Assembly: GCF_030553075.1 (NCBI RefSeq)
Contig: NZ_CP130701.1
Coordinates: forward strand, 3,534,001 to 3,598,000
Length of the DNA stretch: 64,000 nt
Reading direction: 5' to 3'
Source: Halomonas sp. I5-271120
Lineage (GTDB): Bacteria > Pseudomonadota > Gammaproteobacteria > Pseudomonadales > Halomonadaceae
The notes beneath the pieces are model-generated. The model saw nothing but the letters and a program-made list of their open reading frames with translations. It was not told the DNA's origin and ran no database searches. Below are positions 49,542 through 58,988 of this stretch, in pieces (positions within the stretch are counted from its first letter, which is position 1; each line of letters begins with the position of its first letter). Position numbers and translations under genes: made by a program.

Positions 49542-50363
49542 TCAACCCGACTGGCAGCTCGGGCAATAATACAGCCGCCTAGACGTCACCATGCGCCGTG
49601 ATACCTGGTCGCCGCAGGCATGGCAGGCCAGCCCGTCACGATCAAAAACGGCAAAGCGCCACCGCCCACGAGTTGCCCCTGCGCGCTTTTCGCGCTCGAT
49701 CCAGGCCGGGTGATTCGTGACGCCGGCCTCACGATAGGCTTGTTGGATCACGTAACGCATCACGCTCGCAAGCCTCGAGCGCTGAGTGGGTCCAAGATCC
49801 ATCGGGCGTCGCTGTGGCGCCAAGCCCGCAAAGAACAGCATTTCCGAGCGTAGATAGTTACCAATTCCTGCATAAAAGCCCTGGTCGAGCAGCAAGCCAC
49901 CCAGCGCACGTTGCCGGAATCTGGGCGCAGTGAGCCGCTCTTCGATATCGTCGGCCGAGACGCCATGACTCAGCAGGTCCGGACCAAGACGCGACAGAAA
50001 AGGATGCTGCCCTATTTGTTCCGGCGGCCATAGCGAGACATCCGAAGCGCTGTAGAGGCTGGCCGCATGGCCACTGGCCTGAAGACGTACCCTGAGTGAT
50101 CGGCGCGTCGAGGGTGTTTGGCCGGCACGATGGAGTTTCCATACCCCGTAGAGCTGATTGTGGGAATACATCACCCGGTCATCATCGAAATAGGTCAACA
50201 GTGCCTTGCCCCAGCTCTCTACGGCCATCACACGGCGGCCTTCAAGGTTGGCACCCTCACCCTTGAGCTCCGGAAAAGCGAACCACACAGACTCCAGCGG
50301 CTTGTCGACCAGCTGACGGCCTAGGCGATCGGCCACGCGGCGGATTTCAGGACCTTCCGGCAT
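49542..50363 (-). CDS. nei: Endonuclease VIII (Nei), DNA glycosylase/AP lyase
   Basis: A 273-residue base-excision repair enzyme removing oxidised pyrimidines. The catalytic N-terminus after Met removal is PEGPEIRRVADRL (Pro nucleophile, Glu). A helix-two-turn-helix region contains GIGNYLRSEMLF and the C-terminal zinc finger CHACGDQVSRR...YYCPSCQ. PEGPEI rather than PELPEV separates it from Fpg. It starts three bases after uvrB ends, so the two are co-transcribed. Confidence 0.93.
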   Translation of the reverse strand: MPEGPEIRRVADRLGRQLVDKPLESVWFAFPELKGEGANLEGRRVMAVESWGKALLTYFDDDRVMYSHNQLYGVWKLHRAGQTPSTRRSLRVRLQASGHAASLYSASDVSLWPPEQIGQHPFLSRLGPDLLSHGVSADDIEERLTAPRFRQRALGGLLLDQGFYAGIGNYLRSEMLFFAGLAPQRRPMDLGPTQRSRLASVMRYVIQQAYREAGVTNHPAWIEREKRAGATRGRWRFAVFDRDGLACHACGDQVSRRMVTSRRLYYCPSCQSG

Positions 50364-50366
50364 CGG

Positions 50367-52397
50367 CTATCCCAGAGCCAACTGGCGTTCCTTAAGAGTG
50401 TGCAGCCGATCACGAAGGCGGGCCGCTTCCTCGAACTCGAGGTTCTGAGCCGCCTCGTGCATGGCATCTTCAAGCTTCGACACCTGGCGCCGCACTTCAT
50501 CGGGGGAAAGCGTTGCCAACTGCTCGGTGCTGTACTCGCCCACCGGCTCGGCTACCTTGCGTTCTCCCCGCTGGCGACTGCGCTTGCTGCCCGGCGCCTG
50601 AGCGCCTTCCATGATGTCTTGTACCGACTTGGTAATCGTCACCGGCGAAATACTGTGTGTCTCGTTGAAGGCCAGCTGTTTTTCCCTGCGCCGGTCGGTC
50701 TCGTCCATCGACTTGCGCATCGAGTCGGTCACCCGATCGCCATAGAGGATCGCCTTGCCATGGGCGTTGCGCGCGGCCCGGCCTATGGTCTGAATCAAGG
50801 AGCGCTCGTTGCGCAGGAACCCTTCCTTGTCGGCGTCGAGAATCGCCACTAGCGATACCTCGGGGATATCCAGGCCTTCCCGCAGCAGGTTGATCCCTAC
50901 CAGCACATCGAACTTGCCCAAGCGCAGATCGCGAATGATCTCGACGCGCTCCACGGTATCGATGTCGGAATGCAGGTAACGCACCCGTACGTCGTGCTCG
51001 TCGAGGTACTCGGTCAGATCCTCGGCCATGCGCTTGGTCAGGGTGGTCACCAGTACCCGCTCGCCAACGTCGGTACGCAGCTTGATTTCGGACAGCAGGT
51101 CATCGACCTGAGTGGAGGCCGGCCGCACTTCGATTTCCGGGTCCACCAGGCCGGTGGGACGCACCACCTGTTCGACCACCTGACCCGCATGTTCCGCTTC
51201 ATAGGGTCCGGGCGTTGCCGAGACGAAGATCGTCTGAGGGCTGATTCGCTCCCATTCCTCGAACTTCATCGGGCGGTTATCCAGCGCCGATGGTAGACGG
51301 AAGCCGTACTCGACCAGGGTCTCCTTGCGCGACCGGTCCCCTTTGTACATGCCACCGACCTGGGGCACGCTGACGTGAGACTCGTCGATCACCAGCAGCG
51401 CATCGGCGGGCAGATAATCGAAGAAGGTGGGCGGCGGCTCGCCCGGAGCGCGGCCGGAGAGATAACGGGAGTAGTTCTCGATGCCGTTGCAGTAGCCAAG
51501 CTCATGCATCATCTCGATGTCATAGAGAGTGCGCTGTTCAAGACGCTGCGCCTCGACCAGCTTGTCGTGCTTGCGCAGGAAGTCCAGGCGCTCGGTCATC
51601 TCGCCCTTGATGCGCTCGGCCGCCTCGAGGATGGTGTCCCGCGGTGTGACGTAGTGACTCTTCGGATAGATGGTCATGCGCGGGACCTTGCCGCGAATCT
51701 CGCCGGTCAGCGGATCAAACAGACTGATGCCGTCGATCTCGTCATCGAACAGTTCGACCCGCACGGCCTCGTCTTCCGCATCGGCGGGGAATATATCGAT
51801 GACGTCGCCACGCACCCGATAGGTACCGCGACGGAAGTCCATGTCGTTGCGCGTGTATTGCAGCTCCGCCAAACGCCGCAGCATCTTGCGCTGGTCGATC
51901 TGCTCACCCCGAGTGAAGTGCAGGCGCATCTTCAGGTACTGATCGGGGTCACCCAGGCCATAGATTGCCGACACCGACACCACGATCAGCGCATCGCGAC
52001 GTTCAAGCAACGCCTTGGTCGCCGACAGGCGCATCTGCTCGATATGATCGTTCACCGAGGCGTCTTTCTCGATGAAGGTATCCGAGGACGGTACATAGGC
52101 CTCCGGCTGATAGTAGTCGTAATAGGAGACGAAGTACTCGACGGCATTGTCGGGAAAGAAGGCCTTGAACTCGCCGTAGAGCTGCGCCGCCAGGGTCTTG
52201 TTGGGCGCCATGACGATTGTCGGTCGCTGTACCCGCTCGACCACATTGGCCATGGTGAAGGTCTTGCCCGAGCCGGTCACTCCCAGCAACGTTTGATGGG
52301 CCAGGCCCGAATCCAGGCCCTTTATCAAGCTATCAATAGCCGCCGGCTGGTCCCCTGCGGGCTTGAATTTGGACTGCAGACGAAAGGCTTTGCTCAT
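50367..52397 (-). CDS. uvrB: Excinuclease ABC subunit B
   Basis: A 676-residue helicase-like subunit of nucleotide excision repair. Walker A GVTGSGKT (about 40-47), beta-hairpin [16 protein letters not shown] motif [11 protein letters not shown], helicase motif [11 protein letters not shown] and a C-terminal UVR coiled coil (about 635-670). The ATG at 52397 follows GGGAAG. No clear LexA box is seen upstream. nei follows directly. Confidence 0.96.
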   Translation of the reverse strand: MSKAFRLQSKFKPAGDQPAAIDSLIKGLDSGLAHQTLLGVTGSGKTFTMANVVERVQRPTIVMAPNKTLAAQLYGEFKAFFPDNAVEYFVSYYDYYQPEAYVPSSDTFIEKDASVNDHIEQMRLSATKALLERRDALIVVSVSAIYGLGDPDQYLKMRLHFTRGEQIDQRKMLRRLAELQYTRNDMDFRRGTYRVRGDVIDIFPADAEDEAVRVELFDDEIDGISLFDPLTGEIRGKVPRMTIYPKSHYVTPRDTILEAAERIKGEMTERLDFLRKHDKLVEAQRLEQRTLYDIEMMHELGYCNGIENYSRYLSGRAPGEPPPTFFDYLPADALLVIDESHVSVPQVGGMYKGDRSRKETLVEYGFRLPSALDNRPMKFEEWERISPQTIFVSATPGPYEAEHAGQVVEQVVRPTGLVDPEIEVRPASTQVDDLLSEIKLRTDVGERVLVTTLTKRMAEDLTEYLDEHDVRVRYLHSDIDTVERVEIIRDLRLGKFDVLVGINLLREGLDIPEVSLVAILDADKEGFLRNERSLIQTIGRAARNAHGKAILYGDRVTDSMRKSMDETDRRREKQLAFNETHSISPVTITKSVQDIMEGAQAPGSKRSRQRGERKVAEPVGEYSTEQLATLSPDEVRRQVSKLEDAMHEAAQNLEFEEAARLRDRLHTLKERQLALG

Positions 52398-52437
52398 GTT
52401 GCTTCCCGACAATGAATGATGGCTAACCTGATAAGAA

Positions 52438-52451
52438 AGATAACGGTATAA
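52438..52451. repeat. 14-bp exact repeat, copy 2 (other copy at 49506-49519)
   Basis: AGATAACGGTATAA, identical to the copy beyond nei. Here it falls between osmC-like and uvrB genes. On the minus strand it reads TTATACCGTTATCT and contains a -10-like TTATAC. Confidence 0.5.
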
Positions 52452-52452
52452 G

Positions 52453-52869
52453 TCAATCTTGATCAGGGGAAGCCTGACGAGTGGTAATGTCCACCGTCGA
52501 TGTGGTCATCAAACGATGGATGGGGCATCGATCGGAAATCTCCGTCAGCCTGTCAAGCTGCTTGGCATCATCGATACCTTCGAAGCGCAGGCTTACGTCC
52601 AGCCGGTAGACCCCATGCCGCTCATCGCGTTCATCGCGCACGACCCACACCGTGACGCCGGTGAGCGGCCAGCCCTTGCGGTAGGCGTACATCTGCGCGG
52701 TAATCGCCTTACAGGCGGCCAGCGAAAGATCGAAATAGTCATGGGGATCGGGGGCGCTGTCATCACCGCCGGCCACGCTCGGGGCGTCGACATACAGGTC
52801 TTCGAAGCCTTCCAGCTCGACTTTCTGGCGCAGCCCGCCCTCGCCTTGACTGATCACGGTAATGGTCAT
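52453..52869 (-). CDS. OsmC-family peroxiredoxin-like protein
   Basis: A 138-residue OsmC/Ohr-fold protein. The two conserved cysteines are in [14 protein letters not shown] (about residue 53) and DRCPIHRLM (about 117), the pair used to reduce organic hydroperoxides. Closest in pattern to the YhfA-type rather than Ohr. It begins one base after the stop of the small HMA-fold gene, so the two form a unit. Confidence 0.88.
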   Translation of the reverse strand: MTITVISQGEGGLRQKVELEGFEDLYVDAPSVAGGDDSAPDPHDYFDLSLAACKAITAQMYAYRKGWPLTGVTVWVVRDERDERHGVYRLDVSLRFEGIDDAKQLDRLTEISDRCPIHRLMTTSTVDITTRQASPDQD

Positions 52870-52870
52870 G

Positions 52871-53062
52871 TCAGTGTACCTTTACGCCGAGTTTCTCGAC
52901 CGCCTTGATCAGGGCATCGCGGCGCACGCGCCCTTCTACCTCGGCGCCATGGCGTCCCACTTCCGCGCTCTCGACGCCATCGAGCATCATCAAGGCGGTG
53001 GTGATGCGATTGACCAGTTCGGTACTTTCGACCCCTTTGAAGGCCAGTGAAATGCTCGCCAT
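52871..53062 (-). CDS. HMA-fold small protein lacking the metal-binding cysteines
   Basis: A 63-residue protein with the beta-alpha-beta-beta-alpha-beta pattern of heavy-metal-associated domains (ISLAFKGVESTELVNRITTALMMLDGVESAEV...ALIKAVEKLGVKVH). The usual CxxC after the first strand is replaced by VEST, so copper binding is unlikely. AGGAGAGG precedes the ATG. It is upstream of, and almost touches, the OsmC-like gene. Confidence 0.8.
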   Translation of the reverse strand: MASISLAFKGVESTELVNRITTALMMLDGVESAEVGRHGAEVEGRVRRDALIKAVEKLGVKVH

Positions 53063-53217
53063 GGATCCTCTCCTGCAAGGGACGTGATTGAACGATGAGT
53101 TTAGCATGCCCTCGGCAGCGGCCGGCCAGCCTTGAATCGGCGCCGATTGCCCCCATAGCCAACCCACAGACCATGGAAACGCATCCACCAAATGCCGATT
53201 CCAACAGGGAGATTTGT

Positions 53218-54258
53218 ATGACCGACTGGAGTGAGCGCATCGGCGCCACCACCGACGGCGAGGCCCGTGTCACCTTTGATACGCCGGCCCCGGCGCGCCA
53301 GGCATTGGATGGCACCGTCGTCACGCCACTGGTGCACCTGGGCATTCTCGAAGTGGCAGGCAGTGATGCCGAGCGCTTCCTGCAGGGACAGACCAGCGCG
53401 CAGATGTCTCTGGCCGATGGCGATTTTGCGCCGCTGACCTGCTTCTGCGCCACCAAGGGCCGCATGCTGGCCAATGCTCAAGTCCTCCGGGTAGCCCCGG
53501 AGTGTTATTGGCTGCTGATGGAACAGTCGCTGCTTGAGCCGCTTAAGGCCCACCTTGAGAAGTTCGCCGTTTTCTACAAGACCGAGATGCGCCTGCGCGA
53601 CGACCTGGCAGCGATTGGCCTGATTGGCCATGATGCCCCCGCCTTGCTCGAGGCGCGCCTCGACGTAGAACCGCCGCATATCTGGCATCAGCACCAGCAT
53701 GGTGATCAGCTGGTGGTTCGTCACCCCGGGCCACGTCCGCGCCTGATCGCCCTTCTGCCGATCGCCGACCTCGAGGATAGCTGGCAGGCACTGACGCAAC
53801 AGGCAACACCAGTCGGCAATGCCGTATGGTGCCTTCAGGACATCCAGGCCGGCCTCGGCTGGCTGAGCGCCAGCCAGCAGGACAGCTACCTGCCGCAAAT
53901 GATTAACTGGGAGGCGCTTGGCGGTATCAGCTTCAAGAAAGGCTGTTATACCGGCCAGGAAGTTGTGGCCCGGGCTCACTTCCGCGGGCAGGTCAAGAAA
54001 CGCCTGGTGAGACTGACCCTCGAGGGAAATGACGTGCCCACGGTCGGCAGCGAGCTATTGGACGCCGAGGGCAAACGGCAGGGGGAAGTCTTCGCCGCCG
54101 AACGCGACGCCTACGATCAGGTCGAGCTGCTGGCGGTCCTGACCACCAAGGAAGTCGCCGAGCCGCTGACCGTGGAGGGCGTGCGCTGCCAGCGCCAGCG
54201 TCTTCCCTACCCGCTTGAGCGCCTGGACCCGGAAGAACTGGCCACTCACAAGGGCTGA
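53218..54258 (+). CDS. ygfZ: Folate-dependent iron-sulfur assembly / tRNA-modification factor YgfZ
   Basis: A 346-residue protein of the GcvT-like family. The hallmark KGCYTGQEVVAR (about residues 241-252) is intact with its Cys. N-terminal VHLGILEVAGSDAERFLQGQ fits the family. YgfZ supports repair or assembly of certain Fe-S enzymes, including MiaB. AGGGAG precedes the ATG; an upstream in-frame start at 53095 has no site. The 3' end carries the first unit of a 13-bp repeat. Confidence 0.92.
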   Translation: MTDWSERIGATTDGEARVTFDTPAPARQALDGTVVTPLVHLGILEVAGSDAERFLQGQTSAQMSLADGDFAPLTCFCATKGRMLANAQVLRVAPECYWLLMEQSLLEPLKAHLEKFAVFYKTEMRLRDDLAAIGLIGHDAPALLEARLDVEPPHIWHQHQHGDQLVVRHPGPRPRLIALLPIADLEDSWQALTQQATPVGNAVWCLQDIQAGLGWLSASQQDSYLPQMINWEALGGISFKKGCYTGQEVVARAHFRGQVKKRLVRLTLEGNDVPTVGSELLDAEGKRQGEVFAAERDAYDQVELLAVLTTKEVAEPLTVEGVRCQRQRLPYPLERLDPEELATHKG

Positions 54259-54285
54259 TCACAAGGGCTCCTCACAAGGGCTGGC
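54247..54285. repeat. Three 13-bp tandem repeats at the ygfZ 3' end
   Basis: CACAAGGGCTGAT, CACAAGGGCTCCT and CACAAGGGCTGGC. The first unit encodes the last residues (HKG-stop) of YgfZ and the others lie behind the stop. Confidence 0.75.
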
Positions 54286-54348
54286 CCGGCGGAATCATAT
54301 GGCATCTCTACCATCTGCCAGCCAGACCAACAGGATGCCAATCCCCCG

Positions 54349-55167
54349 CTAGCCGGCCAGCCTGAAGACTCGCGCCGCGTTGGCCGTAGTGGCCTTTTCC
54401 AGCGTGGCGCGAGAGATATGACGCAGCGCGGCGACGTCAGCGGCGATTCGCGCAAGCCTTGCCGGCTCGTTACGCTCGCCCTTGAAGCCCGCCGGCGGCA
54501 TGTCGGGGCTGTCGGTTTCCAGCACAAAGCCATCTTCTGGCAAAGCCGCCACGCAGCGCCTCAGGCGCTGTGCCCGCTCGTGGGTCATCGCCCCGCCAAG
54601 CCCCAGCACGAAACCCAGTGCCAGAAATCGCTGTGCCTGCTGCAGACTGCCGGCAAAGGCGTGGATCAGTCCGCCCGCCGGCAGACCGATTTCCTTGAGG
54701 CACTTGGCTACCTGGTCGTTGGCATGCACGCAGTGGACCACCACCGGCAAATGGCGTGCCTTGGCGATGCGAAGCTGCGCCTTGAATAGCACCCACTGGG
54801 CGCCCAAGGTGTCCTCAAAGCGGGCATCGATGCCACACTCCCCCACCGCCACGACCTCAGGATGTGCGTCGAGCGCCGCCTCCAGGGCGACCAGGTCGTC
54901 GTCTCCATCGAGCTGGCTGGTACCCGAGCGTTGGGTATCGAAGCGGCTAGCATTCACGCAGTGGTCGTCGAGAAAATAGGGATGCAGCCCCAAACAGACA
55001 CTCGTATCAACCCGCTTCCCCAGCGCCAGCACTGACGGCCAACGAGCCCGCGTCGTGCCCGGCACCACGAAATGCTCGACGCCCACTGCCCTGGCCCGCG
55101 CGAACATCGCCTCGCGGTCGACGTCGAAATCGGGGAAATCCAGGTGACAGTGGGCGTCGATGAGCAT
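54349..55167 (-). CDS. TatD-family metal-dependent hydrolase (YjjV-like)
   Basis: A 272-residue TIM-barrel hydrolase. Metal ligands: DAHCHLD (residues 4-10), Glu in VGECGID, His in VVVHCVHAN, His in LIHAFAG and Asp in ETDSPDMPP. The FPDFDVDREAMFARARAVGV wording is closer to E. coli YjjV than to TatD itself. A 3'-5' DNA exonuclease role is known for TatD; it is not certain here. It follows prfC by 41 bp on the same strand. Confidence 0.88.
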   Translation of the reverse strand: MLIDAHCHLDFPDFDVDREAMFARARAVGVEHFVVPGTTRARWPSVLALGKRVDTSVCLGLHPYFLDDHCVNASRFDTQRSGTSQLDGDDDLVALEAALDAHPEVVAVGECGIDARFEDTLGAQWVLFKAQLRIAKARHLPVVVHCVHANDQVAKCLKEIGLPAGGLIHAFAGSLQQAQRFLALGFVLGLGGAMTHERAQRLRRCVAALPEDGFVLETDSPDMPPAGFKGERNEPARLARIAADVAALRHISRATLEKATTANAARVFRLAG

Positions 55168-55179
55168 ATTGAGGGCCGG

Positions 55180-55214
55180 CTTAGTGCTTAGGAATTAGGG
55201 CTTAGGCATTAGTG
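55180..55214. repeat. 14-bp repeat at the prfC 3' end
   Basis: CTTAGTG, then CTTAGGAATTAGGG and CTTAGGCATTAGTG. The last unit contains the prfC stop codon on the minus strand; the others fill the gap to the TatD gene. Confidence 0.6.
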
Positions 55215-56792
55215 CTCGCGTGTCGCGCTGAAGCGGATATCCGGCCAGCGTTCCTGGGTCATCTGCAGGTTGACGCGCGTCGGCGCGATATAGGTCAAAC
55301 AGCCGCCGCCATCATAGGCCAGGTTGGTGCTCGCCTTGCGTTTGAACTCGTCGAGCTTCTTGGGATCATCGCAATAGATCCAGCGAGCCGTCTGGACGTT
55401 GACCCCCTCATAGAGGCAGTCGACCTTGTACTCTTCCTTGAGTCGGTGGGCGACCACGTCGAACTGCAGCGTACCCACAGCGCCGAGGATCAGGTCGTTG
55501 TTGTCCAGGGGCATGAAAACCTGAGTGGCACCTTCCTCGGAGAGCTGCTGAAGGCCCTTCTGCAGCGCCTTCATCTTCAGCGGGTCCTTGAGGCGTACGC
55601 GCTTGAACAGCTCCGGCGCAAAGTGCGGAATACCGGTGAAACGCATGTCCTCGCCGACCGTGAAGGTATCGCCGATCTGGATGGTGCCGTGGTTATGCAG
55701 GCCGATGATATCGCCGGGCCAGGCCTCTTCCACATGCGCACGATCCGAAGCCATGAAGGTCAAGGCGTCGGGCACTTTGACATCCTTGCCGATGCGCACG
55801 TGACGCATCTTCATGTTGCGGTCGTACTTGCCGGAACAGACTCGCAGGAAGGCCACCCGGTCGCGGTGCTTGGGATCCATATTGGCCTGAATCTTGAACA
55901 CGAAGCCGGTGAAACGCTCGTCGTTGGCATCCACCTCACGCGAATCGGTCTCACGGGGCTGTGGCGTCGGTGCATACTCGACGAAGCCATCCAGCATCTC
56001 ACGGACGCCGAAATTGCCCATGGCGGTGCCGAAGTAGACGGGCGTCAGTTCGCCGCGACGATAGGCGTCAAGATCGAACTCATGGGAGGCGCCACGAACC
56101 AGCTCGACCTCCATCCGCAGTTCCTCGGCCTGGGACTCACCCAGGACCTCATCGACCTCGGCACTATCGAGTCCCTCGATGCGTACATCCTCGGGAATGC
56201 GGCTGCCCTGCCCCTGCTTGTAGAGGTGGATGACGTCGTTGTAGAGGTGATACACCCCACGGAAATGACGCCCCATGCCGATCGGCCAGGTCATGGGCGC
56301 ACACTGGATATTGAGCACCGTCTCGACTTCATCCATCACTTCGATGGGGTCGCGAGTATCGCGGTCCATCTTGTTGATGAAGGTGAGGATCGGCGTGGTA
56401 CGCAGGCGACAGACATCCATCAGCTTGATGGTACGGTCCTCGACGCCCTTGGCACCGTCGATGACCATCAGCGCCGAGTCCACTGCGGTCAGCGTGCGGT
56501 AGGTATCCTCGGAGAAGTCCTCGTGGCCCGGGGTATCGAGTAGATTGACGATACGTCCCTTGTAGGGGAACTGCATCACCGAGGTAGTCACCGAGATGCC
56601 GCGCTCCTGCTCCATCTTCATCCAGTCGGAAGTGGCATGGCGGTCATTGCGCTTGCTCTTCACGGAACCCGCCATCTGGATGGCGTTCCCGAACAGCAGC
56701 ATTTTCTCGGTGATGGTGGTCTTGCCCGCGTCGGGGTGGGAGATGATCGCGAAGGTGCGTCGCAGATCGACTTGAGTCTCAAGCTCGCTCAT
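55209..56792 (-). CDS. prfC: Peptide chain release factor 3
   Basis: A 527-residue GTPase that removes RF1/RF2 from the ribosome after termination. G1 is [10 protein letters not shown]3 [16 protein letters not shown] and G4 NKMD, followed by the RF3-specific domains 2 and 3. The ATG at 56792 gives the usual length; a GTG four codons upstream is also in frame, and neither has a strong ribosome site. Confidence 0.94.
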   Translation of the reverse strand: MSELETQVDLRRTFAIISHPDAGKTTITEKMLLFGNAIQMAGSVKSKRNDRHATSDWMKMEQERGISVTTSVMQFPYKGRIVNLLDTPGHEDFSEDTYRTLTAVDSALMVIDGAKGVEDRTIKLMDVCRLRTTPILTFINKMDRDTRDPIEVMDEVETVLNIQCAPMTWPIGMGRHFRGVYHLYNDVIHLYKQGQGSRIPEDVRIEGLDSAEVDEVLGESQAEELRMEVELVRGASHEFDLDAYRRGELTPVYFGTAMGNFGVREMLDGFVEYAPTPQPRETDSREVDANDERFTGFVFKIQANMDPKHRDRVAFLRVCSGKYDRNMKMRHVRIGKDVKVPDALTFMASDRAHVEEAWPGDIIGLHNHGTIQIGDTFTVGEDMRFTGIPHFAPELFKRVRLKDPLKMKALQKGLQQLSEEGATQVFMPLDNNDLILGAVGTLQFDVVAHRLKEEYKVDCLYEGVNVQTARWIYCDDPKKLDEFKRKASTNLAYDGGGCLTYIAPTRVNLQMTQERWPDIRFSATREH

Positions 56793-57169
56793 GAAATCCG
56801 TCACTGCTAGAGGTGGCTGGCCACAGGGCCAAAAGATGGCGCTATCTTAACACTCCCAGCGCAACGGCCCAATTGGCCCATCCAGGGACGTTATTATCCT
56901 GGCCTTTTTTAATCCCACCCTACTCGACACCTTGCTCATGTACCTCGCTCATCCTGACGTTCGAACAAGGACTTCCTGCAGATCACCAGCCCATTCCCGA
57001 GCAGCGGTCGCAAGCGAGTAACCGGCTGTTCGGCGGCGTACTACTTCGAGGTCTATCCATTTAGCAGGCTGGCCAACAGACTAGTGAAGAGTAGGATTAC
57101 AGCTAGGGTCGAATACGCCGATAGACATAGCGATGTACCCAAATTCATCCGCAACAGAAGGAACATCTT
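56793..57169. other. Gap between prfC and the YjfB gene
   Basis: About 375 bp between divergent genes. It holds CCAGG/CCTGG arms with a T-run (56882-56910) that look terminator-like on the + strand though no gene precedes them, and a FliA-like promoter at its right end. Short open frames here have no good ribosome site and were not called. Confidence 0.5.
57098..57124 (+). promoter_or_regulatory. Sigma-28 (FliA)-like promoter for the YjfB gene
   Basis: TACAGCTA, 11 bases, GCCGATAG. The flagellar sigma-28 consensus is TAAAGTTT-N11-GCCGATAA; here the -10 matches seven of eight and the -35 five of eight, at exact spacing. Transcription would start about 40 bp before the ATG at 57170. Confidence 0.6.
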
Positions 57170-57394
57170 ATGGATGCATCTATCAATGCCACGGTCGGTA
57201 TGGCCACGGCGCTGCAGCAATTCAACAGCAGCCAACAGGCTCAGGCCGAACTGTTCAAGGAAAACCTTGATACTCAGGCATCACAGGTCAACCAGCTGAT
57301 GGAATCGGTTAATCCGCCTGGCCAAGCGGTTGCTCCGGAAGGACAGTTGGCCACCTCAGGCACTACAGGTACACAGATCAATACCTACGCCTGA
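57170..57394 (+). CDS. YjfB-family putative motility protein
   Basis: A 74-residue protein (MDASINATVGMATALQQFNS...LFKENLDTQASQVNQLMESV) with a predicted helical first half and a Gly/Thr/Pro-rich tail ending TQINTYA. It matches the YjfB motility family pattern (start with a helix, MATALQQ, ending in aT.G..INTYA). The role is unknown; link to flagella is supported by the FliA-like promoter. AGAAGGA precedes the ATG and a strong terminator follows, so it is a single-gene unit. Confidence 0.78.
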   Translation: MDASINATVGMATALQQFNSSQQAQAELFKENLDTQASQVNQLMESVNPPGQAVAPEGQLATSGTTGTQINTYA

Positions 57395-57442
57395 TCGCAA
57401 AAGCAGATTCGGTAGCCATTCTCGGCACCCATAATCAGCAAT

Positions 57443-57471
57443 GCCGCAACCTTCATGGTTGCGGCTTTTTT
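57443..57471 (+). terminator. Rho-independent terminator of the YjfB gene
   Basis: GCCGCAACC, TTCAT loop, GGTTGCGGC and a six-T run. Confidence 0.92.
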
Positions 57472-57558
57472 ATGCAAAACTGGTCGCCTCCTTCCCCCTC
57501 GCTGATGCAGCTATCAAGGTTTGCGGTATCATGCAGCCATTCACGGAACGGAGCCATC

Positions 57559-58833
57559 ATGCAAGCCGCCCTGCCGCTACCCCTGTCGACCCCCAACCGT
57601 AACCTGGTGCGCCTGACGATTGTGCGCGGCATCACCTGGACCGGCTTCCTGGGCGCCATCATCTTTGGCATTGAAGTCCTGGGCTTTCAGCTGCGAGTGC
57701 TGCCGATCATTACCGTGATTGTCGCCATGGGACTGATGAACGTTGCCACCTGGTGGCGGCTGGGCAGGCCACGGGCCGTTACCGACACTGAATACCTGCT
57801 GCACCTGATGGTCGACGTGACCGGCCTCACCCTGCTTTTCTACTTTACTGGCGGCTCCACCAACCCCTTCATCAGTTACTACCTGGTACCGGTGACCATT
57901 GCCGCCGCGACCCTGCCCTGGATATACGCCTGGATCATCGCTAGCGGCGCCATGGCGGGTTACACCTTCCTGATGCTGTTTTTCGATCAGGTCCCCCAGC
58001 TCAGCAACGGCGTGATCGCCAGCAACATCAGCCTCCATGTGCTGGGAATGTGGATCAACTTCGGGCTGTCGGCAGGCCTGGTGACCTTCTTTATTTTCAA
58101 GATGGCGCATGCCCTCAGGCGCCGCGAGAAGACCCTGTCTCACACACGCGAGGCTGCGCTGCGCAACGAACAGGTACTGGCGGTGGCCACCCAGGCCGCC
58201 GGCACTGCCCATGAGCTGGGCTCACCGTTATCCACCATGGCGGTGCTACTCAAGGAGATGCGCCAAGATGCCGGCGACCGTCCTCAGTTGATCGAGGATA
58301 TCGATCTGCTGAGAACGCAGGTCGACACCTGCAAGACACGGCTTCAGCAACTGGTCGCCAATGCCGATCGGCGGCGTCTAGGCGAGCCCGAGAGTCGCGT
58401 GGCCGAGGAATGGCTTTCAAGCGTGGTACAGCGCTGGCTGGTAGTGCGTCCCGACGTCAGTCATAAGCTGGAAATAGCAGGGCGCCGCGGCAAACCGGAG
58501 CTCGCAGTCGATGCGACCCTGGAGCAGGCGCTGATGAACCTGCTCAACAACGCCGCAGACGCTAACCCCGAGAACATCGTCATCAGCCTGAACTGGGATG
58601 CCAACGAGGTGATCTTCGACATTCGTGACCATGGCCCCGGGGTCAGCCTGTCGATTGCCGACCAGCTCGGTGAAACCTTCATATCGACCAAGTCCAAGGG
58701 CATGGGAATCGGCCTGGTACTCACCCATGCCACGATCAACCGGTTTGGTGGCAATGTCAGCCTGTACAATCATGAGGAAGGTGGCACCCTGACGGAGGTC
58801 AAGCTGCCCAGACGGGATACGGGCCAGGCCTGA
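57559..58833 (+). CDS. regB: Redox sensor histidine kinase RegB/PrrB/RoxS type
   Basis: A 424-residue membrane kinase with about six N-terminal helices (residues 20-185). The ubiquinone-linked redox box GGSTNPF is at residues 98-104. The phospho-acceptor is His218 in GTAHELGSPLSTMAVLLKEM, and the redox-sensing Cys258 in VDTCKTRL lies in the dimerisation helix, as in RegB. N and G boxes are LMNLLNNAADA and SKGMGIGL. GGAG precedes the ATG at 57559. regA follows 155 bp downstream. Confidence 0.9.
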   Translation: MQAALPLPLSTPNRNLVRLTIVRGITWTGFLGAIIFGIEVLGFQLRVLPIITVIVAMGLMNVATWWRLGRPRAVTDTEYLLHLMVDVTGLTLLFYFTGGSTNPFISYYLVPVTIAAATLPWIYAWIIASGAMAGYTFLMLFFDQVPQLSNGVIASNISLHVLGMWINFGLSAGLVTFFIFKMAHALRRREKTLSHTREAALRNEQVLAVATQAAGTAHELGSPLSTMAVLLKEMRQDAGDRPQLIEDIDLLRTQVDTCKTRLQQLVANADRRRLGEPESRVAEEWLSSVVQRWLVVRPDVSHKLEIAGRRGKPELAVDATLEQALMNLLNNAADANPENIVISLNWDANEVIFDIRDHGPGVSLSIADQLGETFISTKSKGMGIGLVLTHATINRFGGNVSLYNHEEGGTLTEVKLPRRDTGQA

Positions 58834-58840
58834 AAAAAAG

Positions 58841-58883
58841 TTTGTGAACAGGGGTTTGTGAACAAGGGGCTTGGACAGAGGGC
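58841..58883. repeat. Degenerate 13-16-bp repeats between regB and regA
   Basis: TTTGTGAACAGGGG, TTTGTGAACAAGGGGC and the weaker TTGGACAGAGGGC. They start seven bases after the regB stop and may affect the regB/regA expression ratio. Confidence 0.65.
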
Positions 58884-58988
58884 TGAAAACGAGGCTGGGC
58901 ACACACCCGCCTCGCCGTGAAGATGTCACCACACCGACCATGCCAAGCACGACCCGGCACGCAGTAAGACCAGAGAGACGAGGACAAC

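Noticed and set aside
51375..52415. Long + strand open frame opposite uvrB, and similar ones opposite prfC (55212-56543) and tolA (29443-30186)
   Set aside because: These are codon-bias shadows: no ribosome site, no recognisable domain, and the tolA one is Leu/Gly-rich only because the TolA helix is repetitive.
56813..57064. 83-codon + strand frame between prfC and the YjfB gene
   Set aside because: No ribosome site, low-complexity translation, and it crosses the likely prfC promoter region.
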